Positions 34,220 to 43,653 are shown, numbered from the stretch's first letter. The stretch is DNA of 64,000 nucleotides from Candidatus Saccharimonadota bacterium (GCA_017511205.1 JAFWLE010000002.1:124001-188000), one strand, 5' to 3'. The notes: generated by a model not told the origin, from the sequence alone. A program made the numbers and translations.

Positions 34220-36300
34220 TGAATGAAAAGTTCAAATCCTCAAAGGAAGCAGAATTTGAAGCAGTAGAAGCCACGAAGGGTGAAGAATTCCTTCGTGGTT
34301 TTGGAGAATTTCCAGAGGATTACCACTTTTCGGCTGAGCAAAAGCTGCTTTTTTCAACCGTCACAAAAGACGAAGATAAAACTGATGCTGAAATTACAAA
34401 ATCTAAAACTGCGACATTTACTGCTCTTGGTCTGGAGTATGCTGGCAGAAGGTATCCTTATAACGATAACGCTAAAGCCATTGCTCACAAAGGCATTATA
34501 TACCACTTTTTAGAAGGTTTATCCAGCCCAGAAGCAGCTAGAAACAAATTCGAAAAAGTTAATGAATTCTGGGAACAACCACTTTATGAACATTATCTAG
34601 AAAAGATAAGAGGGGATATTCACAAAAGCATAACAGAAGAACTAGATCGAAAAAAATACGAAAAAGATAGAGCCTACGCCAAGATACCAAAAGAATGCCG
34701 GTTAGTCACAAATGATGATGCTATCCAATATGAGATAGAGCACGGCTTTTTGTCGGCAGAAGTTGGGCAAGAAATGTTGGACTACAATAGTAATTTAGAA
34801 AAACTATTGAAACGTTTAGACGAAAGAGTAATAAACGAAACGTTGCCATCTCACGTTAAAGATTATCAAAGACAACTTTCTAACAGCCCAATGAGAGAGC
34901 CAAAAACTACACCAGAGGAAAGAGCAAAAGGAAATGCTAACTCTGTGCGAAAGACGTTAAAAGATTGCCTATTAAGACTTGGTGTTAATGAAATTGAAAA
35001 ACAGCCCGTTAAAGAGGACACAATGATCAATGATTTGGGTTTGAAGAGCACGCAAACTAGCGTTCATGAATATAGGAGAACTTATGAAAAGACCAAGAAT
35101 GAGCTGTCAAAAAAACTAGAGAAAATTAATCTTGCAAACGATCCGGAAATTGAAGCTATTGTTAAAAAAGCGGAAAGCTTAGCTAGAAACTATTACGGCA
35201 AAGCGTATCCAGAACACTTTAAGGCGAGAAATGAGATAAGAGCACCATATCATGAAGCCGCCAAGGAATATGAAAAAGCTAAATCAAGTCAAAATGACGA
35301 TTTGGAAAAAGCAAATCAAGAGGCCCTAAAACTTGCCGAATCCAAAATTACCGAATTCAAAAAACGAGCTCTCGAAATGATTTTTCATCGTTCCTCAGAA
35401 GAGCCATTAGATATTTCAAAAGAAGATATTTATTTCTTCCCTACTGGTGCGGTGTGTCGAACTACAGAAGGTAGATTTCAGGCAAGCACGTTTTCTTCTC
35501 CTTTATCTGAAGATATTCTCTCGTTATTTGACGAAGATTATGCCAAAAGAATTTGGCGAGTCGAGTGGAAGAAAAATATGCGCCTTTTCAATGAACCTGC
35601 CCTTCAAGCAATTGCTACGAATTGTAAAGACGAAGCAGCCAGTTGTCGAGATGATTTTGACGAACGCATAGCCGCATTCGCAAAGAATCATCAAGTGATT
35701 TTGCCAAAAACTTTTGATCCCACTACTGGTAAGGTTTTTGAAACACTTCAAGAAAGAGATTTTGAACTTTTAGATTACACGATGTCGAAAGTTGGTGATT
35801 TTATTGATGGAGTAAACTTGTCTCAGCCATCAACAGAGATTAGCTTAAAATCGGTCCGACTTGAAATTATTGACTTTCTCTCGGGCAGAAAGGAACTAAA
35901 AAATTCAAGTTTATTCCAGGGTGATAGAAGCTTAAAAATTCGAGCATTAGAATCACTCATCGATAACTCGGAGCCAGAAAAAGCCGACAAAGTGGGCGCA
36001 CGCCTGGTACCGGAGCTAGGCATAGCTGTATATAATAGCTTAAAAGAGCAACAACAAGAAGCATTTAGCAAAATCATTGGCGCTCGTGCTAACGTCTCCC
36101 AGTCTAGTTTTTATAATGTTTATCGCACACGTATCTTTAATGACGCAGAACGTCGTACCTTGTCTGAGCGCACCTTCTTTTTACTGGAATTTTCGCATTA
36201 TCTAGAAGGAAAAACCTCTCCAGAGCTGACAGCTTTCTTTGACAGTCTCAAAAAACAAACCGTTTTAGATAGCGATTCAGGCGATAATTCCACCGCCTAG
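34219..36300 (+). CDS. Orphan helical protein, 693 residues
   Basis: Not recognised. Cytosolic-looking, Lys/Glu-rich, helical and coiled-coil-like in the middle (about 280-390). No signal peptide or membrane segment. A few aromatic-rich stretches (DIYFFPTGAVCRTTEGRF) suggest a folded core. It overlaps the upstream orphan by one base and the convergent mnmA by 24 nt. Codon use looks more A-rich than in its neighbours. Together with the 480-residue protein it may form a lineage-specific complex; this is inference only. Confidence 0.75.
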   Translation: MNEKFKSSKEAEFEAVEATKGEEFLRGFGEFPEDYHFSAEQKLLFSTVTKDEDKTDAEITKSKTATFTALGLEYAGRRYPYNDNAKAIAHKGIIYHFLEGLSSPEAARNKFEKVNEFWEQPLYEHYLEKIRGDIHKSITEELDRKKYEKDRAYAKIPKECRLVTNDDAIQYEIEHGFLSAEVGQEMLDYNSNLEKLLKRLDERVINETLPSHVKDYQRQLSNSPMREPKTTPEERAKGNANSVRKTLKDCLLRLGVNEIEKQPVKEDTMINDLGLKSTQTSVHEYRRTYEKTKNELSKKLEKINLANDPEIEAIVKKAESLARNYYGKAYPEHFKARNEIRAPYHEAAKEYEKAKSSQNDDLEKANQEALKLAESKITEFKKRALEMIFHRSSEEPLDISKEDIYFFPTGAVCRTTEGRFQASTFSSPLSEDILSLFDEDYAKRIWRVEWKKNMRLFNEPALQAIATNCKDEAASCRDDFDERIAAFAKNHQVILPKTFDPTTGKVFETLQERDFELLDYTMSKVGDFIDGVNLSQPSTEISLKSVRLEIIDFLSGRKELKNSSLFQGDRSLKIRALESLIDNSEPEKADKVGARLVPELGIAVYNSLKEQQQEAFSKIIGARANVSQSSFYNVYRTRIFNDAERRTLSERTFFLLEFSHYLEGKTSPELTAFFDSLKKQTVLDSDSGDNSTA

Positions 36301-37338
36301 ACAAATCTCACCATCATATAAAACTGCCGATTGCCCCGCCGCTGGGCGTTTTATTTCGCTCTCGAAATGCAGCGTCCTTCCATCAAACGTAGCCGACACC
36401 AAAGGTGCTCGATGCCGAAGCCGAACTAAAACTTGGCCCTTTTCAGCTGAAGAAAAACAAGTTTTAACCCGGAGGAAAACGTCTTTCAACCTTAGTTTCT
36501 TGGTCCAGATAGTTTCATGATTGAGATTTTTCGAAACATATACAATATTGTTTTTGATATCTTTTTTCACCACGTAATATGGCATTCCGTCGTTTACTAC
36601 ACCTTTTTCGCCATCTAGATAGAGTCCATGTCTTTGGCCAATCGTGTAAAAAACTGCACCTTCGTGGTATCCCAAAACCTTCCCAGACTCAATTTCGCGA
36701 ATTTCACCCGACTTCACGTCGATATACTCTTTCAGAAAGTCTTTCATCCCTACTTCCCCCACGAAACACACGCCCATGGATTCCTTTTTGTAAGCATTAT
36801 GCAGACCATGCTTCTCGGCAAGTTTTTTCACATCGGGTTTCAGCATCTCGCCAATCGGGAAAATCGTATGCGAAAGAGCTTCCTCTGAAATTCGGTATAA
36901 GAAATAAGTCTGATCCTTGTTCCCATCTACCGCTCGTGCTAGTTTACCGTCAACAATTCTTGCATAGTGCCCAGTGGCGATATAATCAGCACCTTTTTCT
37001 ATAGCTTTTTCTAGGAAGAGCCTGAATTTGATCTCTTGATTACACATAATGTCCGGATTAGGCGTATTGCCCTTTTTGAACTCATCAAGCATATAATCTA
37101 CCACTTTTTTGCGATATTCTTCTTCAAAATCCCAAACTTCAAAATCAATTCCGAGCTTCACGGCTACCCGCTTAGCATCAGCCAAGTCCTCCGCCCAGGG
37201 ACATTTCATACCTGGTAGATCTTTCGACCAGTTTTTCATATAAACACCAATCACATTAAAGCCTTGCTCTTTCAAAAGCAAAGCCGATACGCTCGAATCG
37301 ACTCCCCCACTCATGCCTACGTACACAGTTTTACTCAT
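36277..37338 (-). CDS. mnmA: tRNA-specific 2-thiouridylase MnmA
   Basis: 353-residue enzyme that thiolates U34 of tRNA Lys/Glu/Gln. The PP-loop GMSGGVDSSVSALLL near the N-terminus binds ATP. Catalytic Cys residues lie in NPDIMCNQEIKF and MGVCFVGEVG. The GHYAR and FYTIGQRHGL blocks are conserved. ATG 37338 is preferred: it gives the family start MSKTVYVGMSGG and overlaps the end of the desulfurase gene, its sulfur donor partner. Confidence 0.95.
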   Translation of the reverse strand: MSKTVYVGMSGGVDSSVSALLLKEQGFNVIGVYMKNWSKDLPGMKCPWAEDLADAKRVAVKLGIDFEVWDFEEEYRKKVVDYMLDEFKKGNTPNPDIMCNQEIKFRLFLEKAIEKGADYIATGHYARIVDGKLARAVDGNKDQTYFLYRISEEALSHTIFPIGEMLKPDVKKLAEKHGLHNAYKKESMGVCFVGEVGMKDFLKEYIDVKSGEIREIESGKVLGYHEGAVFYTIGQRHGLYLDGEKGVVNDGMPYYVVKKDIKNNIVYVSKNLNHETIWTKKLRLKDVFLRVKTCFSSAEKGQVLVRLRHRAPLVSATFDGRTLHFESEIKRPAAGQSAVLYDGEICLGGGIIA

Positions 37339-38488
37339 GACCAATTCTCTTCCGTTCAGCTTGAACCACTTCGTTGATAATTTTAGCGGCTTCGTGAATC
37401 TGTCTCTCATCGTTTGTTTCGCCCAAAGAAACACGTAACGACCCAGTAATTTGTGAATCACTAAGCCCAATCGCCTTTAGAACGTGTGATTTTACGCCTT
37501 TAGAGGCTGCGCAGGCTGCGCCTGTCGCTACATAGACACCTTTATCTTCTAGTAAGAATACTAATCTTTCTGCATCTATGCCATCAAAACATAAAACTAT
37601 AAAGTTATCAAGCACATGTTTTTTATTGATCAGCTCAAAATCTTTCAGCTCTGATAAAAACATCTTTCGGAAGCTCGCGTACTTTTTGCGATTTCCGTTC
37701 AAATGTTCATTAGCAATTTCTACGGCTTTAGCAAAACCAATTACTCCAGGTACATTTTCTGTGCCAGATCGGAGGCCATTTTCCTGACCACCGCCTACAG
37801 TTAAAGGTTGCAATTTGGCATCGTGTGAAACATATAGAGCCCCCACGCCCTTAGGCCCATATATTTTGGCGGAATTTAAAGTCAAAAGATCTACGCCTAG
37901 CCGCGCCACATTAATATCTAGGAGATTCAGTGCCTGTGAAGCATCGGAATGTAATAATAGCTGTTTCTTAATTCCCCGCTTCAATCGATCTAGTTTAATC
38001 TCGCGTATTATACCGGAAATCTCTGCTAGTGGTTGCACTGTTCCTAGTTCATTATTGGCAAGTGCCACCGAAATTAATTCTGTTTCATCTGTGATTTTAG
38101 TCTTCAAATCGTTTAAATCAATCAGTCCATTCGGTAAAACTTTTATGGGCTTTCCGCCAGATTTTTTTGCTACCGCCCGAATCGAATCGTGCTCCATTTC
38201 TAGATAAAGTACTCGGAAACTAGTAGGTACTTTTCGGGGCGCTCCGGAGACTGCTGTAAAAGCCAGATTATTCGCTTCGGTCGCACCGGCGGTGATGACT
38301 ATGTCAGATGCTTTAGCGCCAATTGCATGAGCGATCGTTGCTTTGGCAGCTTCATAATCAGCTGAGACTTTTTTGGCCGGTAAATATGCTGCCGAAGGAT
38401 TAAAAAAATGCTCCGAAAAGTATGGCTTCATCGCTTCAAGCGCTTTCTCATCAACCGGCGTGGCCGCCGCATGGTCCAGATAAATCAT
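37331..38488 (-). CDS. Cysteine desulfurase (IscS/NifS) with remnant palindromic insert
   Basis: 385-residue PLP enzyme releasing sulfur from cysteine, here paired with MnmA. MIYLDHAAATPVDEKAL, TAGATEANNLA, HSDASQALN and the PLP lysine in NSAKIYGPKGVGALY are visible. The His usually two residues before that Lys is replaced (SAK rather than GHK). The persulfide Cys is in ATGAACAASKG. After TAV, the short stretch SGAPRKVPTS matches the peptide ends of the alaS and trmD inserts. TATAAT lies 6 nt before the ATG. Confidence 0.93.
   Translation of the reverse strand: MIYLDHAAATPVDEKALEAMKPYFSEHFFNPSAAYLPAKKVSADYEAAKATIAHAIGAKASDIVITAGATEANNLAFTAVSGAPRKVPTSFRVLYLEMEHDSIRAVAKKSGGKPIKVLPNGLIDLNDLKTKITDETELISVALANNELGTVQPLAEISGIIREIKLDRLKRGIKKQLLLHSDASQALNLLDINVARLGVDLLTLNSAKIYGPKGVGALYVSHDAKLQPLTVGGGQENGLRSGTENVPGVIGFAKAVEIANEHLNGNRKKYASFRKMFLSELKDFELINKKHVLDNFIVLCFDGIDAERLVFLLEDKGVYVATGAACAASKGVKSHVLKAIGLSDSQITGSLRVSLGETNDERQIHEAAKIINEVVQAERKRIGHE
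38206..38249. repeat. Probable decayed family A element in the desulfurase gene
   Basis: GGGGCGCTCCGGAG (38236-38249) is the same 14-mer that begins the alaS core, in the same orientation. Just before it AAAGTACT and AGGTACTTT form a small hairpin. The rest of the core and the second arm are missing. Confidence 0.55.
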
Positions 38489-38494
38489 AAAAAT

Positions 38495-38500
38495 ATTATA
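38495..38500 (-). promoter_or_regulatory. -10 box of the desulfurase-mnmA unit
   Basis: TATAAT 6 nt before the ATG at 38488. Confidence 0.6.
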
Positions 38501-38506
38501 ACATAT

Positions 38507-38896
38507 TTATTGGTTTGCTACAAACTTGTGCTCTTTGTCATCAGCCTTCAATATAAGCACACCCTCAGATTGATCGAGTGAGTATTCGTACTCGTTTTCT
38601 AATTCGTATAACCAATCAGTTTCAATTTTTAGTTTACCATCCTCAATTGCCCACTTAAATTCATAATCATTCTTGTGCCCGTTAGTAGTGAGAGTTCCTT
38701 TACCAATCTCAGTGAAATCCCAAACCACCTTATCCTCGTTTTCGAGAGTCCAGTTTTCTTGTTCTACCAAGTATTCACCATCGTTTACCGCTGGACCTTT
38801 ATTTAATCCTAAAACTAACAATACAATGCCGACAATTAATACTATTATTCCCGCCACAAAAGAAGAAATTGCAATTACAGTTTTCTTATTTTTCAT
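38507..38896 (-). CDS. Small membrane-anchored beta-rich protein
   Basis: 129 residues. A KNKK start and one long hydrophobic helix (about 7-31) anchor an extracytoplasmic domain of about 95 residues with alternating charged/aromatic strands (DGEYLVEQENWTLENEDKVVWDF). It resembles small lipocalin- or DUF5640-like domains, but this is weak. TAAAAT lies 6 nt before the ATG. Confidence 0.72.
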   Translation of the reverse strand: MKNKKTVIAISSFVAGIIVLIVGIVLLVLGLNKGPAVNDGEYLVEQENWTLENEDKVVWDFTEIGKGTLTTNGHKNDYEFKWAIEDGKLKIETDWLYELENEYEYSLDQSEGVLILKADDKEHKFVANQ

Positions 38897-38902
38897 AATT
38901 CC

Positions 38903-38908
38903 ATTTTA
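38903..38908 (-). promoter_or_regulatory. -10 box of the 38507 gene
   Basis: TAAAAT 6 nt before the ATG at 38896. Confidence 0.45.
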
Positions 38909-38935
38909 TCATAAGAATAAAAAAAATACCAAAAA

Positions 38936-39805
38936 TTAGATTTTAAAAAGTTTCTCAGTGTTTTTGGCAGTTGCTTTTTCGATAGTTTCAAAATCAAGAT
39001 CTAATGCGCCGGCTAGCCACTCAGCAATTTCAAAAATATGGCTCGGTTCATTAGTCTCACCACGTACTGGCGTAGGTGCGAGAAATGGCGCATCGGTTTC
39101 GAGTAGAATGCGTTCTAGTGGCGGCATCGGTAAGGTAGAATAAGTTGCGAGCCCATTCACGCCAATATAAAAATCAGTCTGCTCCAAGATTCGTTTCAAT
39201 ACACGCTTGCTTCCAGTGAAAGAATGCACCACTCCCCGAGCTTTCGGAAAGTTCTCGATTATATCAAAGAAATCCGGAAAAGCATCGCGTATATGAAACG
39301 ACAGCGGCAAATCTAAATCTTTTGCCAGTTGCAGCATTTGTTCAAATAGTTTAATTTGTGCCTTACGGTCATAATCATCGTAATGGTAATCTAGCCCCAC
39401 TTCTCCAATCGCCACTGGGTGAGAGGCTGAACTTATTTTTTTCGGATGCATAAAATGATTTGAATTTTTAACACGTATATTCCTGACGTGCCCGACAGGT
39501 TCGTCCCGTAGGGACGGTTCTGCCGGCGCACCAGTGTATGACGTGCTTAAAAATTCAAGTCCAGCATCCGAAAAAATAGGTTCAGGCTCTTTTGAAGTAG
39601 CGTATTCAGGATGTATGCCATAGGTCCAATATACATTTTCATGCTCCTTCGCAAATTCAGCTGCTTTTAAAGAATCTTCGTGCGATGTCCCGATGCAAAT
39701 AATCTTCTCCACGCCCTTCTCATGTGCGCGTTTTAAACATTCCTCCGCCTTTTTCGCGCTATAAAACTCTTTATCATGCAAGTGGCAATGTGAATCAATT
39801 AACAC
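38936..39805 (-). CDS. tatD: TatD-family metal-dependent nuclease with in-frame palindromic insert
   Basis: 289-residue TIM-barrel hydrolase; TatD proteins are DNA 3' exonucleases or deaminase-fold nucleases. [10 protein letters not shown] metal ligands, GIHPEYA, VAIGEVGLDYHYD, LSFHIRDAFPDF, VVHSFTGS and LLETDAPFLAP are intact. Between GIHPEYA and VAIGEVGLDYHY there are about 55 residues where relatives have 20-25. They are encoded by the largest hairpin of the window. Start is GTG 39805 within the typA 3' end (overlap 11 nt), giving the family N-terminus. Confidence 0.92.
   Translation of the reverse strand: MLIDSHCHLHDKEFYSAKKAEECLKRAHEKGVEKIICIGTSHEDSLKAAEFAKEHENVYWTYGIHPEYATSKEPEPIFSDAGLEFLSTSYTGAPAEPSLRDEPVGHVRNIRVKNSNHFMHPKKISSASHPVAIGEVGLDYHYDDYDRKAQIKLFEQMLQLAKDLDLPLSFHIRDAFPDFFDIIENFPKARGVVHSFTGSKRVLKRILEQTDFYIGVNGLATYSTLPMPPLERILLETDAPFLAPTPVRGETNEPSHIFEIAEWLAGALDLDFETIEKATAKNTEKLFKI
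39427..39585. repeat. In-gene palindromic element in tatD, about 159 nt
   Basis: Successive paired blocks from outside in: CTGAAC/GTTCAG, TATTTTTTTCGGATGC/GCATCCGAAAAAATA, TTGAATTTTTAA/TTAAAAATTCAA, ACACGT/ACGTGC, CGTGCCCG/CGGCGCAC, CGTCCC/GGGACG with a GTA loop. It has neither the family A nor the family B core, so it is a third type. The coding frame stays open through it. Confidence 0.85.
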
Positions 39806-41615
39806 GGTTCTCGCGCTTTCTTTTAATTGGATCGAGCTGACGTTTGCGCAGCCTTAAAGATTTTGGTGTGACTTCCAAAAGTTCATCTTCTAGCAGAAAA
39901 TCCAAACATTGCTCCAAAGACAACTGAGTATATGGTGTCAACTGAATCGCTCCATCAGAAGCATGGGTACGCATGTTGGTAAGTTGCTTTTCTCGGCAAA
40001 TATTAATATCGAGATCCGCTTTTTTGTTCGAAAGCCCCACAATCATACCATGATAAACTGGCACTCCAGGCGGAATAAATAAAACACCTCTCGCCTGCGC
40101 ATTATCTAGCGCATAGGCTGTAGAAACCCCATCTTCAAATGAAACTAGAGCCCCGTTTCGTTCTGGTTTATAATGCCCTTCCGCCAAACGATAGCCAGAA
40201 GGAATGCTAGACATAATCGCAGTGCCCTTGGTGGCAGTCAGCAAATTATTTCTTAGACCGATCAACGCTGCAGTGGAAATTTCATAAACAAATCTCACGG
40301 TACCCGTAGTAGTGTTTTCTTGAGATTTCAACTCTGCACGACGTAAACCTAATTCCTGACTCACTGCACCAGTAAATTCCGGGTCCACTTCTATAGTCAA
40401 TTCTTCCATCGGTTCATATTTTTTGCCATCGATCTCACGACAAACTACTTCCGGGCGCCCGGCTTCTAGTTCGTAACCTTCACGACGCATAGTTTCAATT
40501 AATACTGAAAGATGCAGTTCTCCACGACCAGACACTTTGTAGCCTAGTCCATCCGGCTGAATTTTGAGAGCAATGTTAGTTTCGAGTTCTCTTTCTAGCC
40601 TTTCCGCGATTTGTCTAGAAGTCGTAAACTCACCTTCGCGACCTTTTAATGGTGATGTATTAGGCCCGATATAGATAGAAAGCGTCGGCGCTTCTAGCTC
40701 GATGCCAGGCAAAGCTTCTGGATTGTCACCAGTCGCAATAGTATCACCAATACTTGCCTCAGCTACACCAGTAATTGCTACAATATCCCCAGCAATTGCT
40801 TCTGATACTTCCTCTTTAGAGAGTCCACGATAAGAATAAAGCCGATCGATCTTACCGTGTTTCACAACGTCTCCAGCTTGAAGTATTGATACGCTCTGGC
40901 CTTTCTTGAGCTTACCTTTAAAGATTTTACCGATGCAATATTTGCCAAGATAACTATCACCCGCGAGTGCAGCAACCAGAAGCTGTGCATCCTCGCTATC
41001 AGATTCTACGTCTGGCGCCGGGATATCGTTGATGATCGATTCAAAAATCACATGTAAATCATCGTCAAGCTCAGTGGTTTTACCAGCTCGCCCTTCCCTA
41101 GCAATCGCATAGTAAATTGGATAAAAAAGTTGCGATTCATCAGTTGCAAGCTCTAGAAACAAACTTTCAATTTCGCTTTTAACCTCTTCGATTCTTGCAG
41201 CTGGTTTATCAATTTTATTAATTATTACTACTGGACGTAGGTTCAATTCCAAAGCTTTTTGTAAGACAAATTTAGTTTGCGGCATCGGTCCTTCCTGCGC
41301 ATCCACAATCAGAAGTACGCCATCCGCCATATTTAGAGTTCTTTCTACTTCCCCAGAAAAATCTGCGTGTCCTGGCGTATCAATGATATTAATCTTATAG
41401 CCATCATAATAAACACAGGTTTGTTTGGCAGTAATTGTAATTCCCCGCTCATGCTCCTGATCCATTGAATCCATAATGAGAGTCTGAGACATCTCGGCTT
41501 GGTTATCGCGGAAAGTATGTGACTGCTTGAGGAGACCATCCACCAGGGTAGTCTTGCCATGATCAACGTGCGCGATAATCGCCACATTCCGAATTTTGTC
41601 TTTGTTTAAAGTCAT
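39795..41615 (-). CDS. typA: Ribosome-associated GTPase TypA/BipA
   Basis: 606-residue translational GTPase. G1 [18 protein letters not shown]2 [10 protein letters not shown]3 [14 protein letters not shown] and G4 VINKIDKP are intact. EF-G-like domains II, III and V and the BipA-specific C-terminal domain follow ([29 protein letters not shown]). Start ATG 41615 gives [26 protein letters not shown] is 7 nt upstream. tatD follows with overlap. Confidence 0.95.
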   Translation of the reverse strand: MTLNKDKIRNVAIIAHVDHGKTTLVDGLLKQSHTFRDNQAEMSQTLIMDSMDQEHERGITITAKQTCVYYDGYKINIIDTPGHADFSGEVERTLNMADGVLLIVDAQEGPMPQTKFVLQKALELNLRPVVIINKIDKPAARIEEVKSEIESLFLELATDESQLFYPIYYAIAREGRAGKTTELDDDLHVIFESIINDIPAPDVESDSEDAQLLVAALAGDSYLGKYCIGKIFKGKLKKGQSVSILQAGDVVKHGKIDRLYSYRGLSKEEVSEAIAGDIVAITGVAEASIGDTIATGDNPEALPGIELEAPTLSIYIGPNTSPLKGREGEFTTSRQIAERLERELETNIALKIQPDGLGYKVSGRGELHLSVLIETMRREGYELEAGRPEVVCREIDGKKYEPMEELTIEVDPEFTGAVSQELGLRRAELKSQENTTTGTVRFVYEISTAALIGLRNNLLTATKGTAIMSSIPSGYRLAEGHYKPERNGALVSFEDGVSTAYALDNAQARGVLFIPPGVPVYHGMIVGLSNKKADLDINICREKQLTNMRTHASDGAIQLTPYTQLSLEQCLDFLLEDELLEVTPKSLRLRKRQLDPIKRKRENRVN

Positions 41616-41622
41616 AAGGGTA

Positions 41623-41628
41623 ATTTTA
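41623..41628 (-). promoter_or_regulatory. -10 box of typA-tatD
   Basis: TAAAAT 7 nt before the ATG at 41615. Confidence 0.5.
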
Positions 41629-41658
41629 GCATGATTTGCAAGAAATTTCAATATATTA

Positions 41659-41664
41659 TATAAT
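41659..41664 (+). promoter_or_regulatory. -10 box of the 41672 gene
   Basis: TATAAT ends 7 nt before the ATG at 41672. A second TATAAT directly touches the ATG. Confidence 0.5.
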
Positions 41665-41671
41665 ATATAAT

Positions 41672-41875
41672 ATGTCGAATCGAAACAAACATCTAAATCC
41701 AGCAAAAGCATACGAACCTAAGCGCTGCTGGGTAGGTGATACCCACAAGATCATCTATGATACGTTAGAAGAAGCTGAGCTGGCTGCCAAGGTTGCTGAG
41801 TATGACCATAGCTCTGGCCCATTAAAAGTATACAAATGTCCCTACGCTGAACATTATCACTTAAGCTCGTCCTAG
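41672..41875 (+). CDS. Small protein with C-terminal CPYAEHYHL motif
   Basis: 67 residues. The N-terminal basic part MSNRNKHLNPAKAY is followed by a short helix (LEEAELAAKVAEYD) and a terminal Cys/His motif (YKCPYAEHYHLSSS). Similar Cys-Pro...Trp/Tyr-His endings occur in small zinc-ribbon-like proteins of phages and actinobacteria. Only two candidate zinc ligand groups are visible, so metal binding is uncertain. It overlaps the convergent cutinase gene by 15 nt. ATG 41672 is chosen from the leaderless -10 spacing. Confidence 0.65.
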   Translation: MSNRNKHLNPAKAYEPKRCWVGDTHKIIYDTLEEAELAAKVAEYDHSSGPLKVYKCPYAEHYHLSSS

Positions 41876-43576
41876 ACCGGTATTTGGAGCTTTCGGTATT
41901 AACGGTAAAGTCTCTTCAAAAGTTTCTAAACTAAGCTTAATATTTACCGCTTCACCACGCACGTCATCGCCGAGTGGTACCAAGGTCAAAACATTCTCAG
42001 TATTTGAATCAAGACCATTGATTGTGACTTCATGCTCATTAGTAATGCCAAGTATCCTATCGTTCAGCGCCACAATCGCTTTAGTCCCAGTATTCTTAAA
42101 TTTAACCGTGGCTACATCACTAGAACTATGTGTCTCCTCAACAGTTAGAACCGGTAAGGTTCTATCAACTTCACTTTCCTCCACGCGGGGCAAGCTATCA
42201 TACCTTTCCATAATATAATCAGTGAGTAGGCTTAATTCGTCAAAATTCGTTACTACTTTACCATCTGTTGCAGCGGCCAATAGCTTATAATCTTCACTAT
42301 GCTCATCATTAGTTATGATATAAAAGTTCACCGGATCGATTTTCTTGCTTAAAGCCACCACTTCGTCAAAAGTCATGCCATCACGGTCTGGTGCCAGGAA
42401 ATTTGCATCAGTTAGAACCACCAAGGATTTTGTCGAACCGTATTTCCATCTCAAATTAGACATTACATGAAAACTTGCCGAAAGCAGCGATTCTGGTGTA
42501 TCTCCGCCACCATCTACTTGAATTTCGCCTAGTTCAGACTGGAATTTTTCTAGTGTGCAAGTATTAAAATCACAACGTTGCACTGGAGTATACGGATCTT
42601 CCAAATCGCGATAATCATAGAGTGCTACGCGACCTCCAGATTCAAACGTTTCTTTGGCTAATCTTAATGCTTCGTTTTTATACTGTTCAATCATGCTAGA
42701 CATAGAGCCGGTCGAATCAATCAAAATCGCCGTATCATGTGGAGACGAAATATTGTTTTTAATACCATAAGCTTTGGTGATCTTATCAAAAATTACTCGC
42801 GAAGCATCTTCATATAGATTGTCACTGATGTAACTCGTATGATCATCGAAATTCAAATGCGAACTACAAAAAGCGTCACGTTTATTGCACCAGGTACCAA
42901 CTTTTCCTTTAAAAGCATTTGGTTCGTATGGAATATAGGCTCCAAGCATGCCTTTATAGGCCTGGCAATCTGGTACATACACACGATAATCGGAAAGATT
43001 TTCGCCACGACAAGCCGCCGGTATTGCGCCTTTCCCTTCCGGTAAATAGATCTTCGGGTCACCAAAAGTCGCAGCGTAAATAATTCTATCAGCGTTCAAA
43101 CTACCCAATGCTTTTGAAACCACCATAGCGCCTTGCGAATATCCGCCTAGCACATATTTAGTATTAGGACACTTGCCCGCATTAACTATTTTTTGCAAGG
43201 CACTTACGCCTTTATTTACGCTATCACCAAATTCGTAAGCATCACCTCTGCCAAAAAATGCTCCGAGTGTTACGTCGAGTTTGTCAAAACCAATCCCCAC
43301 TGCCGGATAGTCTAAATCGACAAATTCATATTTGAGAGAAGTGGTTTGAAGTTTTGTTTCGATAGTTTTCTTAAATTCCAAATAGTTTTTGTCCTTCCAT
43401 CTTTCACCACCCGAGCCTCTTGCAAACACTATTCTTAAGTCTGGACAGCTGGCAGCTGTCACTGTGATTTGTGGTACGCTTACGCTAAAAAGAAGCGCTA
43501 GCGTCATCGCAAAATAGCGAATCCTAATAATGAATTTTTGCCCACCCGAATTATTGATTCGGATTTTTCCTCGCAT
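41861..43576 (-). CDS. Secreted cutinase-like esterase fused to a vWA domain
   Basis: 571 residues. The signal peptide has an Arg-rich start and hydrophobic core (about 20-40, cleavage near VTA-ASC). The cutinase-type hydrolase spans about 42-270: VFARGSGGERW oxyanion region, nucleophile in LGGYSQGAMVV, later Asp and His (DDHTSYIS). A von Willebrand A domain follows (about 280-470) with the MIDAS DSTGSMSSM and a GGDTPESLL block. The C-terminus is a beta domain ending PKAPNTGLGRA. ATG 43576 has AGGAG 8 nt upstream. It probably acts outside the cell; host-surface or lipid-ester targets are inference. Confidence 0.85.
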   Translation of the reverse strand: MRGKIRINNSGGQKFIIRIRYFAMTLALLFSVSVPQITVTAASCPDLRIVFARGSGGERWKDKNYLEFKKTIETKLQTTSLKYEFVDLDYPAVGIGFDKLDVTLGAFFGRGDAYEFGDSVNKGVSALQKIVNAGKCPNTKYVLGGYSQGAMVVSKALGSLNADRIIYAATFGDPKIYLPEGKGAIPAACRGENLSDYRVYVPDCQAYKGMLGAYIPYEPNAFKGKVGTWCNKRDAFCSSHLNFDDHTSYISDNLYEDASRVIFDKITKAYGIKNNISSPHDTAILIDSTGSMSSMIEQYKNEALRLAKETFESGGRVALYDYRDLEDPYTPVQRCDFNTCTLEKFQSELGEIQVDGGGDTPESLLSASFHVMSNLRWKYGSTKSLVVLTDANFLAPDRDGMTFDEVVALSKKIDPVNFYIITNDEHSEDYKLLAAATDGKVVTNFDELSLLTDYIMERYDSLPRVEESEVDRTLPVLTVEETHSSSDVATVKFKNTGTKAIVALNDRILGITNEHEVTINGLDSNTENVLTLVPLGDDVRGEAVNIKLSLETFEETLPLIPKAPNTGLGRA

Positions 43577-43603
43577 TTTTTCTCCTATTTTTATTAACGC
43601 GAG

Positions 43604-43633
43604 ATTATAGGTATACTTTGCTACAATATTCAA
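43604..43633 (-). promoter_or_regulatory. Promoter of the cutinase-vWA gene
   Basis: Minus strand TTGAAT (43628-43633), 18-nt spacer, TATAAT (43604-43609); the leader carries AGGAG. Confidence 0.6.
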
Positions 43634-43653
43634 CCCCCCGCGTTTGCTTATGG

